64,000 bases of DNA from Elgaria multicarinata webbii (taxonomy: Eukaryota > Chordata > Lepidosauria > Squamata > Anguidae): the NCBI RefSeq assembly GCF_023053635.1, contig NC_086183.1, forward strand, positions 32,159,501-32,223,500, in the 5' to 3' direction. Each line of letters opens with the position of its first letter. Within the stretch, counting starts at the first letter, position 1. This document shows, piece after piece, positions 54,964-64,000 of the stretch. The position numbers were made by a program, and so were the translations under genes. Under the pieces are notes generated by a model, which saw only the letters and a list, made by a program, of their open reading frames with translations, was not told the DNA's origin and did no database searches.

Positions 54964-56105
54964 CATACTAGCCAATTGTGCCTCCAATTTTAATTCACAA
55001 GAACTATGTTTCAATTATTAAGTACTGGGAAACACCAAATCAGGGAAAGAAAGGAGGTTCAGAAAAATAAATATAATTCTGTATGATGTAGAACATTTAT
55101 TCAATTCTTACTATCATATATGCATCTCCCTCAAGCTCTTCCATATATGCCAGGCGTATGGGAATACGGTTGGGGTCCCAGTTTAGGGGGAAGAAAATGG
55201 CTTGATTTGGGTAAGGTGCAAGAATGATGCTCAGCAGAGAGGAACATAATGGAGGCAGACCGGAGATTCGTTTATTTTACTGAGGCCAGGGCATGGGGGG
55301 CGGAGGGGGGGGGCAGGCAGTCAGACTCTAGGGGTTTATGAGCTCATCTTTGGGGTCACGCAGATGATGTGAGTGCTTGTGGCTCTCAGATGTCGTTTCG
55401 GGGCGCTGAAATGGTTTTGAGTGTGGGGTGCATGCACACACGCATAGGACCCAAGTGCACAATGTAGGAGGCATGGAGGGGTAGGGACAAACGCAGAAGA
55501 GAAAGCAAAGCCATAACAGGCTGAGAGACAGACAACACTTTGAGAGGAGCTGAGCGCTCCTAATGTGTGCACTCACTTTTGCCTTCCGTAAACAGGTCTG
55601 TCAGGTTTTTTAAAAAATTGTTTCAGATACCTGTTGGACCAGGGGAGACAGCAGGACAAAAGGACACAAGTCAGAGAACACGGCCTCTAGGATCCATCTT
55701 CGGGATCCAGAGCCAGAGGCCACCGCGGTGTCAGAGGGGGACGGAGACCTGGTGGAGACGTTCGGAGGAAGAGGCTGCTGGGCTTCATTCTTTTGGTTTC
55801 CGAACGCTGTTCGGGACGGAGAATGCTTGCCTCTGGGAAAGGCCTCGTAATGTTTTAGCTGAGCCAGGACTGCTTGGAGGGAGGGAGGGAGGGAGGGGGG
55901 AGGGAAGGAGGCCTCACATCTCACAGCTTCCCTCATATTGGGGCGGGTGGCGGGTGGGGGGATGGGGAAAGTGCCGGGGAAGGAATTTGGAAAGTGCAAC
56001 CGTTTTCCTGGCTGCACATGGAGCATCTGGTTTTCATAAGAGGCTCTGCGCTGGGCAGGCGGCTGGAACTCAGAGGAAAAGGGAATGAGACGGAGGGGGA
56101 TGGAG

Positions 56106-56110
<5 letters not shown>
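54963..56110. other. No gene recognised
   Basis: G-rich stretches (55290-55315, 55877-55905). The 173-codon frame at 55567-56088 shows no domain. Confidence 0.4.

Positions 56111-56186
<76 letters not shown>
56111..56186. repeat. (GA)n microsatellite
   Basis: About 38 uninterrupted GA units. Confidence 0.97.
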
Positions 56187-56187
<1 letters not shown>

Positions 56188-56847
56188 CACCCCAGATAGC
56201 CAGGCAGAAAGTTGAATTTCAGTCCCAAAACTGGTCCAGCGGTGGAGGAACTAAAATGCATTCACAGGATCAAATATTTTGTTTTAAAAGGAATGTCCAG
56301 AGCTGTAGTACTTGGACTAAATGTACGTGTGGATGTTGCCTGCTATGAATTATTCACACTACGGAAGGAAAAATAAGGTATTTTTTGTGTTGTTGTTTTA
56401 AAAAGAAAGGACGAGGCGTGCCCTAGCCCTGAAAACTGTGAAGGGTTACCCCTGAGCACATACAGAGTGCTTGCTTAACCACTGACTACACACCACACAT
56501 CCAGGATTAGGAGGAAGGCTTCCAGGAAACAGCTACCAAGTAGGCTTGAGACCGACAATCAATCAATCAATCAATCAATCTTTTTTTCCTTTTACAATTT
56601 CAGCCCTTACGCCATCCTACAAGAGCAGACTTTGGAGAAGCGTCTTTATCCAGCAATTCATATGTGTTTATTTTCCCAGGAAGGCAGTATGCATGCTCAC
56701 GCTCTTTCTGCTTTCGCATCCTTCCACATTGCACATTGTCAAACCTTTGCGCAACCCTCTACTGAGAAGACACACCAATGTACTGTTAGCAAGCATTACG
56801 CTAACTACACACTAATCTTTAAAAGAACGACCACATATAGAGACTCA
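56187..56847. other. No gene recognised
   Basis: (CAAT)n at 56558-56581; otherwise nothing. Confidence 0.4.
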
Positions 56848-56988
56848 GGCCGTAGCTAGACCTAAGGTTTATCCCAGGATCATCCCGGGTTCGTCCCTGC
56901 CTGAGCGCTGGATGCCCTGTGTGGCACTTAGATGAACAGGTTTGACCCCAGGACAATCCTGGGATAAACCTTAGATCTAGCTACGGCC
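56848..56988. mobile_element. GGCC-ended palindromic MITE with 3-bp duplication
   Basis: 141 bp, GGCCGTAGCTAGACCTAAGG...CCTTAGATCTAGCTACGGCC, flanked by TCA on both sides (56845-56847, 56989-56991). Confidence 0.85.
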
Positions 56989-57454
56989 TCAGTTAAACAG
57001 GTTTCAGAGGGTTTTCTTTTTAAATCCAAAACAAAATCCTGCAAAACCTCTTTGACAAGAGGCAAAAGTGGGACAAAACTGCCCCCAAATAATCCGCAAC
57101 TTCTCTTTTAGAGCTGCCTTCAGCTCTCTCTGAACCAATCTATCTCCTTGGCTCAACAGATGAAACCCGGAGAATGTTAGGTGCACCTAGAGGTCTCACA
57201 GCAAATCAACAGGACTAAGTATTTAAGACTTCTCAACTTTATTTCTGGATCTCTGCCATGGTGCTTAAACCTTAGGGCTGATTCATTCTTGGTTGCGCTG
57301 GGATTTGGCCAGTGTTGGCTGCAGTGAACAGATAAAAAACAGGAACTTAAAACTTGCATCTTTGAAACACAAAGTGTGTGTCAGCCGCTGGGGTGCCCAG
57401 GGAGCCAACCTGCCCACCACCAAGTACCAACAATGGGCTCCTCAACTGCCAACC
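56989..57454. other. No gene recognised
   Basis: Nothing supported. Confidence 0.4.
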
Positions 57455-57922
57455 CAGAAGTGTTCAGAGGAGGGCAACCAGGATGATCAGGGGTCTGGAA
57501 GCAAAGCCCTGTGAAGAGCGACTGAAAGAACTGGGCAGGTTTAGCCTGGAGAAGAGGAGATTGAGGGGAGACATGATAGCACTCTTCAAATACTTAAAAG
57601 GCTGTCACACAGAGGAGTGACAACCTCCCAGGGTTGATCCTCCCAGGGTGCAGGACACGGAATAACAGGCTCAAGTTAAAGGAAGCCAGATTCCAGCTGG
57701 ACATCAGGAAAAACCTCCTGACTGTTAGAGCGGTACGACAATGGAACCAGTTACCTAGGGAGGTTGTGGGCTCTCCCACACTGGAGACCTTCAAGAGGCA
57801 GTTGGACAACCATCTGTCAGGGATGCTTTAGGGTGGATTCCTGCATCAAGTGGGGGGGTTGGACTCGATGGCCTTAGAGGCCCCTTCCAACTCTACTATT
57901 CTATGATTCTATGATTCTAAGT
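57455..57922 (+). mobile_element. CR1 LINE 3' region
   Basis: Encodes [40 protein letters not shown], then [20 protein letters not shown], with the CR1 terminus and repeated ATTCTATG. A small deletion precedes the 'gatcctcccagggtgcagg' segment. It lies just past the DACT3 3' end, in antisense. Confidence 0.92.
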
Positions 57923-58084
57923 GTGAAGCAACTGCAGGGTGAGGTGATCAGGACTTTCTGGCTGTGGGTAAGCTCAGAACCCCTAACCCACCTGCCCCCA
58001 AATGACCCTCTTATAAAACCACTTGCTGGGCAAAGACTTGCAGCAACATATCTGACAAAACCACAAAAACAAAACCACTGAAAT

Positions 58085-58090
58085 TTTATT
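58085..58090 (-). promoter_or_regulatory. DACT3: Candidate poly(A) signal of DACT3
   Basis: TTTATT on the plus strand reads AATAAA on the minus strand, about 450 nt after the DACT3 stop codon. The 3' UTR would be about 58065-58536, free of recognised transposons, and would end before the CR1 fragment at 57455-57922. It was chosen because it is the first canonical hexamer downstream. Confidence 0.5.
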
Positions 58091-58536
58091 TACATGCACG
58101 CACACACCGAAGGAATATCTGTGTCGAAATACAAGATTGGCAGGGTGGATTCGGATTCCAGGTTTTTATACCCAGATGTGGACTCCTGAGAAGTCGACTG
58201 TACAAAAACCATAATAAATACCTCTCCTTTAAAAATGGACGGGATTAGAAAGACAGCGAAAGGTTAGGGGGAGCGAGACACACACGACATCAGCAACTTC
58301 CGTGCAGCTGGGGAAAGCGAATACGACACCCGACGCCCCAGGCTCCGTCAACGGGCGGCAGATTTTCCTCCCTCCGCAGGAGATTTTCCCAGTCAAGTGG
58401 AGCAGTCCTGGGTTGGAACCAAAGTTGATGCTGGGAACCCGGAAGGGAATATGGGGGTGCCTTTGGGGGAAACTTTCAGCTGAAAGAGGGGTGCAGGGAG
58501 GGTGCAGGAGTGGCGACGGGGTTTGGCTGGCGTCCC

Positions 58537-60185
58537 TCACACAGTTGTCATGACTTTGAGGGAGCCCGAGCGGAAACGCATGATCTTCTTCTTCAGCGCA
58601 TGCGAGGCTTTGATCTTGACGAAGACCTTGGGTTGTCCGCCGGCGGCCTTCCCAGGCCCAGAAGCTGACACCAGCTGAGGCGAGAGCTGCTGCGGCCACA
58701 CCAGGCCACCGCTCTCGTCCGTGTCGCTGGACGCCCCGCTGCTGTAGGCGGTAGGCGAGTCCCCGTCGCTCAGGCTAGACTCGCTGTCGCCATAGACCAG
58801 GCCTTCCTCCAAACGGCACATGGGCGCCTGCCGGGCCTGCTCGCCTGAGCATTCAGAGTCACTGCCGGCATAACTGTACCCCACGGGGCCTGCTCCTCGC
58901 TGGCCCCGGCGTGGCTCGGCGGCACTTCCCGGAGAGGGCTCATCCTGGCAGATCTCTGCAGTCGAGCGCCACTTGCGGTAACCGCTGGCCGTGTGGCCGT
59001 GAGGCCGCCGTGGCCGGGACTGTTTCAGGGCCGGCTCCTCCCGTTCGGCCGCCCCGTCTCTGACCCCCGGTTTGTTGAGGAGGCTGTTCTCAGACTGTGA
59101 CCGAGCGGCCTTCCTCGACCGGGGCGAGCTTTTCCGAGCGGCCCCCTTCCTCCCGCCGGCCTCCCCGCCCTCTTCAGTGAAGCGGCATTTCTTGGGGGGC
59201 GCCGAAACCCGCGGCCGCTCCCTCGCCAGCAGATGGACTCGCTCCGGCGACAGTTCCACCGAGCGGCCTTTGGTGAGAGGCGGGGGCTTCTTTTTGCCCC
59301 CCCGGTGCGCCTGCTGGGCCCTCGGTGCCTGCTGGGCCGGGATGTACTGGGCTTTGACCATGAGGCAGGTCCCGTCCTCAGACTCGTAGGAGACGGGCTC
59401 CTGGCTGTTCCCCCGGGAGGCGGCGTCCTCTCTGTCCGGCAGAGGGGACGATGGGTAGGCTGCTTCGTATTGGTCCACGGAGGCAGGCCTCATATGGGCC
59501 AAAGCCTGCAGCTTGGGGGGCTTCTTGAGACTTGAGTGGGGTGGGCTGAAGTCCTCCGCGGCTGCTGCGGCCTTGGCCGCCAGAGTCCTCTCGGCAGCGG
59601 CATCCCACGAGGACCAGATCCGCGCGGCTGCGGCGGCCCCGCCCTCGTGGCCGCAGGGCGAAGGGGTGCTGCTGCCTCGCTCCACGGCCGGGGGGTGCTT
59701 GCGCTCGGCCTGAGGGGGCAGCAGCTCCAGGGGCCTCTTGCACAGGCTGTTCTGCCGGACCACGCTGCCCTTGGCCGGGGGCTCCAAGCCGAGGCTCGTC
59801 CGGGGCTTGCTGCCTCTCACCAGCTGGCTGCGGCGACGAATGAGGCGCGAGATGTAACTCTCCACCTTGTGGCAGTGCGAGGCCGCCTCCGAGTAGAACT
59901 GGAACTCGTTGCCGTAGGTGTCCAGGCCCCCTTCTTGGTCTGCGGGGGAGGCCGACGCCTGGGAAGCGGACGAAGCGAAGGCGGGGTCTTCGTACAGGTG
60001 GGTCCGGAGCAAGGGGTTCTGCAGGGCCACCGCGTGCAGAGGGCTGGGGTACGAGAAAGGGTCCGGGGGATAGCAGTGAGGCAACGGCTCTGCTGGGTAG
60101 TCCTGGGAAGTGGAGTAGGGGGCCGAGAAGGAGCGGGGCACGGTGCTGCGGTTGGCCCCATCTCTGCTGCTGTTGGCCACATCAC
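58537..60185 (-). CDS. DACT3: Dapper homolog 3, last coding exon (about 548 codons)
   Basis: DACT proteins are cytoplasmic scaffolds that bind Dishevelled and tune Wnt signalling; DACT3 is known as an inhibitor of Wnt/beta-catenin. The exon starts after CACAG at 60186 in phase 1 (GGT GAT GTG: G-D-V) and runs to TGA at 58537-58539. Conserved blocks in order: PRSFSAPYSTSQD, YPSPLHAVALQNP, VESYISRLIRRR, KPRTSLG, RQNSLCKRP, LVKAQYIPAQQ, PPPLTKGRSVELSPER, RSQSENSLL, YRKWRSTAEI, SDSECS, and the C-terminus FRSGSLKVMTTV. MTTV is the class-I PDZ ligand for the Dvl PDZ domain. The final KIKASHALKKKI...MTTV block and RKWRSTAEI separate DACT3 from DACT1/2. Alanine-rich tracts (around 59560-59650) and high GC resemble human DACT3 (629 aa). 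The visible exons give about 638 residues without exon 1. Confidence 0.95.
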
Positions 60186-60584
60186 CTGTGGAGGGGGAGA
60201 GCGGAGAAGCATGAGCGAGGGGGAGACTGACTCAGACGGGGAAATGATCAGATGCCACCGGGATTGGCCCAGCCAGCAAAAAAGGAAAGGTACCGAAAGG
60301 AACAGTTATCTTCTCCCTGGTTGAATGTGAAGCCTTTTCGGGGAGGGGGCTCAGCCTGAAGGGGCAATGAAGACCCCCCCACTAGCTTTGGAAAAGACCA
60401 GCTTCTGGCAGAGGTGAAAACTGCAAGAGCTGGTTTGTCGATAGGGATCAACCCAGCTGCTTCAGTTTTGAGGCTCTCCTTGGGGACTCCGGGCACCGTC
60501 ACGACGAGCGCCCGCGCTTCAAAATCCACCCCGACATCACTGCCCACGTCTTCCTGGTTCTTTCCCGCTATGGTCTATCCCAAC

Positions 60585-60640
60585 ACATTAATTTATTAAT
60601 TCCATTTCTATGCTGCCCAATAACCAAAGCTCTCCAATGG
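60585..60640 (-). mobile_element. L2/Vingi-like LINE 3' tail scrap
   Basis: 'aatttattaattccatttct' and 'atgctgcccaataaccaaag' in DACT3 intron 3. Confidence 0.6.
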
Positions 60641-60763
60641 GATTCCTCCACCCAATTATGTCTCCATGGGACCTTCCCCGTTTCCAGGAGACCCGTATCA
60701 CTCTAGCCTGGAAACGTTATGGCCAAGCGGAGGACTCTGTTCTAGTTCACTGGAGCAGCCTCC

Positions 60764-60824
<61 letters not shown>

Positions 60825-60825
60825 C
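60764..60825. repeat. (ATT)n joined to (AAT)n, head to head
   Basis: About ten ATT units change abruptly to about ten AAT units, making a palindromic microsatellite in DACT3 intron 3, just before the LINE at 60852. Confidence 0.9.
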
Positions 60826-60851
60826 AGATGCACTGATTATTATTGATAATC

Positions 60852-61712
60852 AGGTGATGTTTGCCCTGTCCTGGACGGGGTTGCACTCCCCCTAAAGGAT
60901 CGGGTCCATAGTTTGGGGGTGCTCTTGGATCCAGAACTGTCACTTGAGGCACTGGTGAACTCAGTGGCAAAGAGCACCTTTTATCAGCTCAGGCTGATAT
61001 ACCAACTGTGCCCTTATCTGGACAGAGATAGCCTCGCTACAGTTATCCATGCTCTGATAACCTCTTGTTTGGATTACTGCAATACGTTATACGTGGGGCT
61101 GCCTTTGAAAACAGTCCGGAAACTTCAACTGGTACAAAACAGGGCAGCCCGTTTACTAACAGGGACCGGCCGACGAGACCACATCATGCCAGTCCTTTTC
61201 CAGCTTCATTGGCTGCCAGTCCAGGTCCGGGCTGATTCAAAGTGCTGGTATTAACATTCAAAGCCCTAAATGGCTTGGGGCCAGGCTATCTGAAGGAACG
61301 CCTCCTCCCATATTTACCTGCCCGGACCCTAAGGTCATCCTCAGGGGTCCTTCTCCATGAGCCCCTGCCAAAGGAAGTGAGGCAGGTGGCTACCAGGAGC
61401 AGGGCCTTCTCTGCTGTGGCACCCTGGCTGTGGAATGATCTCCCTAAGGAGGTTCGCTTGGCTCCTACATTATATGCTTTTAGACGCCAGGTGAAGACCT
61501 TTTTATTCTCCCAGCATTTTAACAATCTATAAATAAATTTTAACTTGGTGTTTTAAATTTGTAATTTTGCATTGCTGCTGTTTTGATCTGGTTGAGCTTT
61601 TATATTGTATTTTATATTATGGTTTTATACTGTTGTTTTATACTTTGAATGTTTTTAATTTTTGTGAACCGCCCAGAGAGCTCCGGCTATTGGGCGGCAT
61701 AGAAATGTAATA

Positions 61713-61720
<8 letters not shown>
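60852..61720 (+). mobile_element. L2/Vingi-like LINE subfamily A, in DACT3 intron 3 (antisense to the gene)
   Basis: Starts at nearly the same element position as 6334-7232 and is very similar. Encodes MGVLLDPELSLEALVNSVAK, SCLDYCNTLYVGLPLKTV and, in another frame after one shift near 61230, LTFKALNGLGPGYLKERLL to RRQVKTFLFSQHFNNL. (AAT)n tail at 61711-61770. Confidence 0.9.
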
Positions 61721-61754
<34 letters not shown>

Positions 61755-61770
<16 letters not shown>

Positions 61771-62240
61771 TCCCGCCTTTTTCCCAGGACTGGGACTCAA
61801 GGCTGTTTACAAGATTCAAACATATAAATATAAATTACAAAAGTTAAAATAGAATAAAGCAAAATTAAAAACATGTTAACAGCTTTAAAAAACTGTAACA
61901 GGTTAAAAGGGGGGGGGGTCCAATACATTAGCACAGGTCCAGTATAGTTCCAAAAGCCTGCTGAAACGAAAAAAGTTTTTGCCTGCCTCCGAAACTGTGG
62001 CACAGCGGAAGCCAGCCTGGCCTCCCCGGGAAGGGAGTTCCAGAGCCTTGGAGCAGCCACCGAGAAGGCCCTGTCCCGCGTACCCATCAGCCGTGCCTGG
62101 GATGTCGGTGGGACTGAGAGAAAGGCCTCTCCAGAAGATCTCAGAGCACGGGCAGGCTCATAGGGAAGAATACCGTCTTTCAGGAGCCCTTTCTTTCCTG
62201 AAGCCATTTTTAATACAGCATCTTTGCCATAGCACAGTTT
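61755..62240 (-). mobile_element. LINE subfamily C, in DACT3 intron 3 (sense to the gene)
   Basis: The minus strand encodes DGILPYEPARALRSSGEAFL, TRDRAFSVAAPRLWNSLPGE and QFRRQAKTFFVSAGF, then a 3' UTR with 'ccttgagtcccagtcctggg'. A relative of the L2/Vingi-like copies but a separate subfamily. Confidence 0.8.
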
Positions 62241-62395
62241 AGAGGTGCAAGATCCATACACCAAGGCTGCCTTGTCCGCCCACCTCAGAGTTAACTGTTT
62301 CCTCTCACCCTCCCTGAGGGACAGACAGATGCATTTCCCCTCACCGCAAGCCCACCCAGATTCTGCCCCAAGACACCTCGCCCCCGTTTGCTCAC

Positions 62396-62554
62396 CTACG
62401 GACTTGGGGCGCTCACTGGCGTAGCCGAGGCGGGACTCCGGACGGCCGATCCTGGAGTAGGACCCTGAGGCAGAGGGAAAGCCGCAAGAGGAGTCCCCAA
62501 AACCGGAGGCCGGAGAGTCGGAGGCCACTGCTGACTGCGGGCCCTCATAGAAAC
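62396..62554 (-). CDS. DACT3: Dapper homolog 3, penultimate coding exon
   Basis: This 159-nt exon (53 codons, phase 1 at both ends) encodes GFYEGPQSAVASDSPASGF through GYASERPKSVG. It matches the human DACT3 segment from SGFYEDPSS to YASERPKSLG. The acceptor is ...CCATCAG|GTTTC at 62555 and the donor is GTAG|GTGAGC at 62395. Both flanking introns contain transposable elements: intron 3 (60186-62395) holds two LINE copies and intron 2 (62555-63516) a SINE. The reading frame stays open past the donor for about 600 nt into the intron (see findings). Confidence 0.93.
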   Translation of the reverse strand, partial: VSMRARSQQWPPTLRPPVLGTPLAAFPLPQGPTPGSAVRSPASATPVSAPSP

Positions 62555-62814
62555 CTGATGGAGAGAACGAGCGTCTGTCATTAGTCTTGTGATTTAAAGG
62601 GTGCAGAACCGCAGACCGGGGGTCCCAATCCGGCCCTACCACAGGTCGTTCAGTGGCCTCTCAGCTTTTGTGCCTTTCGTGCATCACCACGAAGGTGGTG
62701 CCATTCTAAAAGTTGGGATGCCTCTCGTAAAAGTTAGCTACCGGCAAGAAGGGTTTTGTATTAAAATGTGCTGCCATTTTTGCATTTTTGGCCATGCTCC
62801 TTTTGCTTTCAGCC

Positions 62815-63140
62815 CTGCCCACCACTGTGGAAAGGAAAGGAACCTCTCGTGCAAGCACTGAGTCATTACTGACTCTTGGAGGGACGCCAGCTTTTGCTGA
62901 CGTTTTCTTGGCAGGCCTTATAGCGGGGTGGTTCGCCGTTGCCTTCCCCGGCCGTTATTACCTTTCCCCCAGCTAGCTGGGTACTCATTTTCCCGACCTC
63001 GGGAGGATGGAAGGCTGAGTCAACCCGAGCCGGCTGCCTGAAACCAGCTTCCGCTGGGATCGAACTCAGGCCGTGGGGAGAGTTTCAGCTGCAGAAACTG
63101 CTGCTTTGCCGCTCTGCGCCACACGAGGCTCTCCACCACT
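62815..63140 (-). mobile_element. tRNA-derived SINE in DACT3 intron 2
   Basis: Inverse of 47788-48098: 'agcactgagtcattactgac', 'cgacctcgggaggatggaag', 'cgctgggatcgaactcagg', 'ctctgcgccacacgaggctc'. Confidence 0.8.
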
Positions 63141-63208
63141 GTGATACCCCCCTAAAAAAAACCCCAACCCTTCTCCAAAATGGAATCCGGCCCCCGGCTC
63201 TGCACTTT

Positions 63209-63288
63209 GGACAGTTCCTTTAGAGTTCTAGCTAAAACCTGGAGCGAATTCACCGCCTCACTGACATCGGAGCCACCAGCCTCCCCTG
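63209..63288. mobile_element. Palindromic MITE, CAGTGGAGGCTGG family, right half
   Basis: 'gttcctttagagttctagct' to 'gccaccagcctcccctg', in DACT3 intron 2. Confidence 0.75.
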
Positions 63289-63516
63289 TCCACACCTCTG
63301 AGGTCAATTGCTCCCTCCTTCTATTTGGGAGGCTAGCAGAGGGGCCGGCAGACCTTGCTCCCAGCTACGGGGGTCGAGGTATGCCAGGCAGGCAGGCAGG
63401 AAGGGAAAAGGCAGCAGGTTTGACTGCAAGCAGCAGCCTGTAGCCCGCAAGCAAGAAGCGAGCATTTATTGCGGGCCACGCATCACGTCACCATGGCCAG
63501 GAGCTCCTCTCCGTAC

Positions 63517-63628
63517 CTGAGCTGGGCCAGCTGTCCGTCTCAGCAGCCTCCGCACAGGCCTTCTCTGGGTACAGGCGCAGGAGACCCAATTGCTGTTCCA
63601 GTTCCCACATCAAGCCAGGAAGGGCGTC
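63517..63628 (-). CDS. DACT3: Dapper homolog 3, second coding exon (exon 1 lies beyond the window)
   Basis: This 112-nt exon begins after TTCCACAG (acceptor at 63629) in phase 0 and encodes DALPGLMWELEQQLGLLRLYP to ETDSWPSS, ending in phase 1 at TCAG|GTACGG. It matches the human segment EALPGLVWDLGQQLGDL...GRSS, where the conserved N-terminal leucine-rich/coiled-coil part of DACT proteins ends. The exon encoding the N-terminus (human MIRAFSFPVSPERGR) is not visible up to 64000, so the gene is cut by the right edge. Confidence 0.88.
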
Positions 63629-63973
63629 CTGTGGAACCAGAAGGAGGAAAAGGTTCATCTCATGAAGAACCAGGAATTTCGGCCAGCTCCCTCGCCGGAA
63701 CGCCATTTACTCCTAACCCATCGCAGCGGAACGCCCAAGTCTTCTTTCCCCCAGTTTTTAATCTGGACATCTGCGCACCTGCTGTCACGCCACACAGCCC
63801 CCGTAGCACGGAACGCAGAATGTGGCTTGTGCAGAGAAACCCGCGACAACTCATTTTCATTTATGAAAAGAAGAAGCAAAGAATGCAAGGTTGCAGTCCT
63901 CATGAGGTTGCAATCCTCGTTGTTGCAGACCGTGTGTGTGTGTACATACACAGACAAGCTATTACACTAAAAA

Positions 63974-64000
63974 ATGGCCTTCCACAACCTGGCACCCTCC
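63974..64000. mobile_element. hAT-type MITE start, cut by the window edge
   Basis: 'ggccttccacaacctggcac' and 'cctcc' match the left end of the CAGCCTTCC family. Confidence 0.5.

Noticed and set aside
55874-56215. Frames rich in Arg-Glu or Ser-Leu repeats
   Set aside because: Translation of the (GA)n microsatellite.
59536-60324. 262-codon plus-strand frame opposite the DACT3 last exon
   Set aside because: Antisense shadow caused by high GC; no recognisable domain.

Overview
The window is vertebrate nuclear DNA, most likely from a squamate reptile (lizard or snake; the species cannot be resolved). The evidence is the repeat content: sauropsid-type CR1 LINEs ending in ATTCTATGATTCT, several L2/Vingi-like LINE subfamilies whose 3' ends share a 'gaaccgcccagagagctt' segment followed by an (AATA)n or (AAT)n tail, tRNA-derived Sauria-type SINEs, an R4/Dong-like LINE, and many palindromic DNA-transposon relics. 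The genes have vertebrate introns with canonical GT/AG sites. No bacterial-style operon, CRISPR array, rRNA or genuine tRNA gene is present, and no LTR or virus-derived element was recognised.

Three host genes were recognised, all on the minus strand and in the order known from human chromosome 19q13.32: PTGIR (prostacyclin receptor; one coding exon at 20525-21535, last exon not found), GNG8 (G-protein gamma-8; both coding exons, 39871-39999 and 40275-40358, a complete 70-residue protein) and DACT3 (Dapper homolog 3; last three coding exons at 63517-63628, 62396-62554 and 58537-60185, with the first exon beyond the right edge). This is a conserved syntenic block. Two of the genes act in G-protein signalling (a Gs-coupled receptor and a G-gamma subunit) and the third modulates Dishevelled/Wnt signalling. 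Nothing in the sequence indicates co-regulation.

Layout: 1-20.5 kb is repeat-rich DNA downstream of PTGIR. At 20.5-21.5 kb is the PTGIR exon, and 21.5-39.8 kb is a long repeat-rich intergenic stretch with a (TTC)n run of about 46 units. GNG8 lies at 39.9-40.4 kb, followed by 40.4-58 kb of intergenic repeats. DACT3 occupies 58.1 kb to the edge, its introns holding LINEs and a SINE. The most informative non-genic content is the set of small palindromic DNA transposons. Several can be bounded by target-site duplications, including a hAT copy nested in another element with an exact 8-bp duplication, and one abundant family carries a ZNF143-like motif. Repeat boundaries are approximate to a few bases unless a target-site duplication is given.
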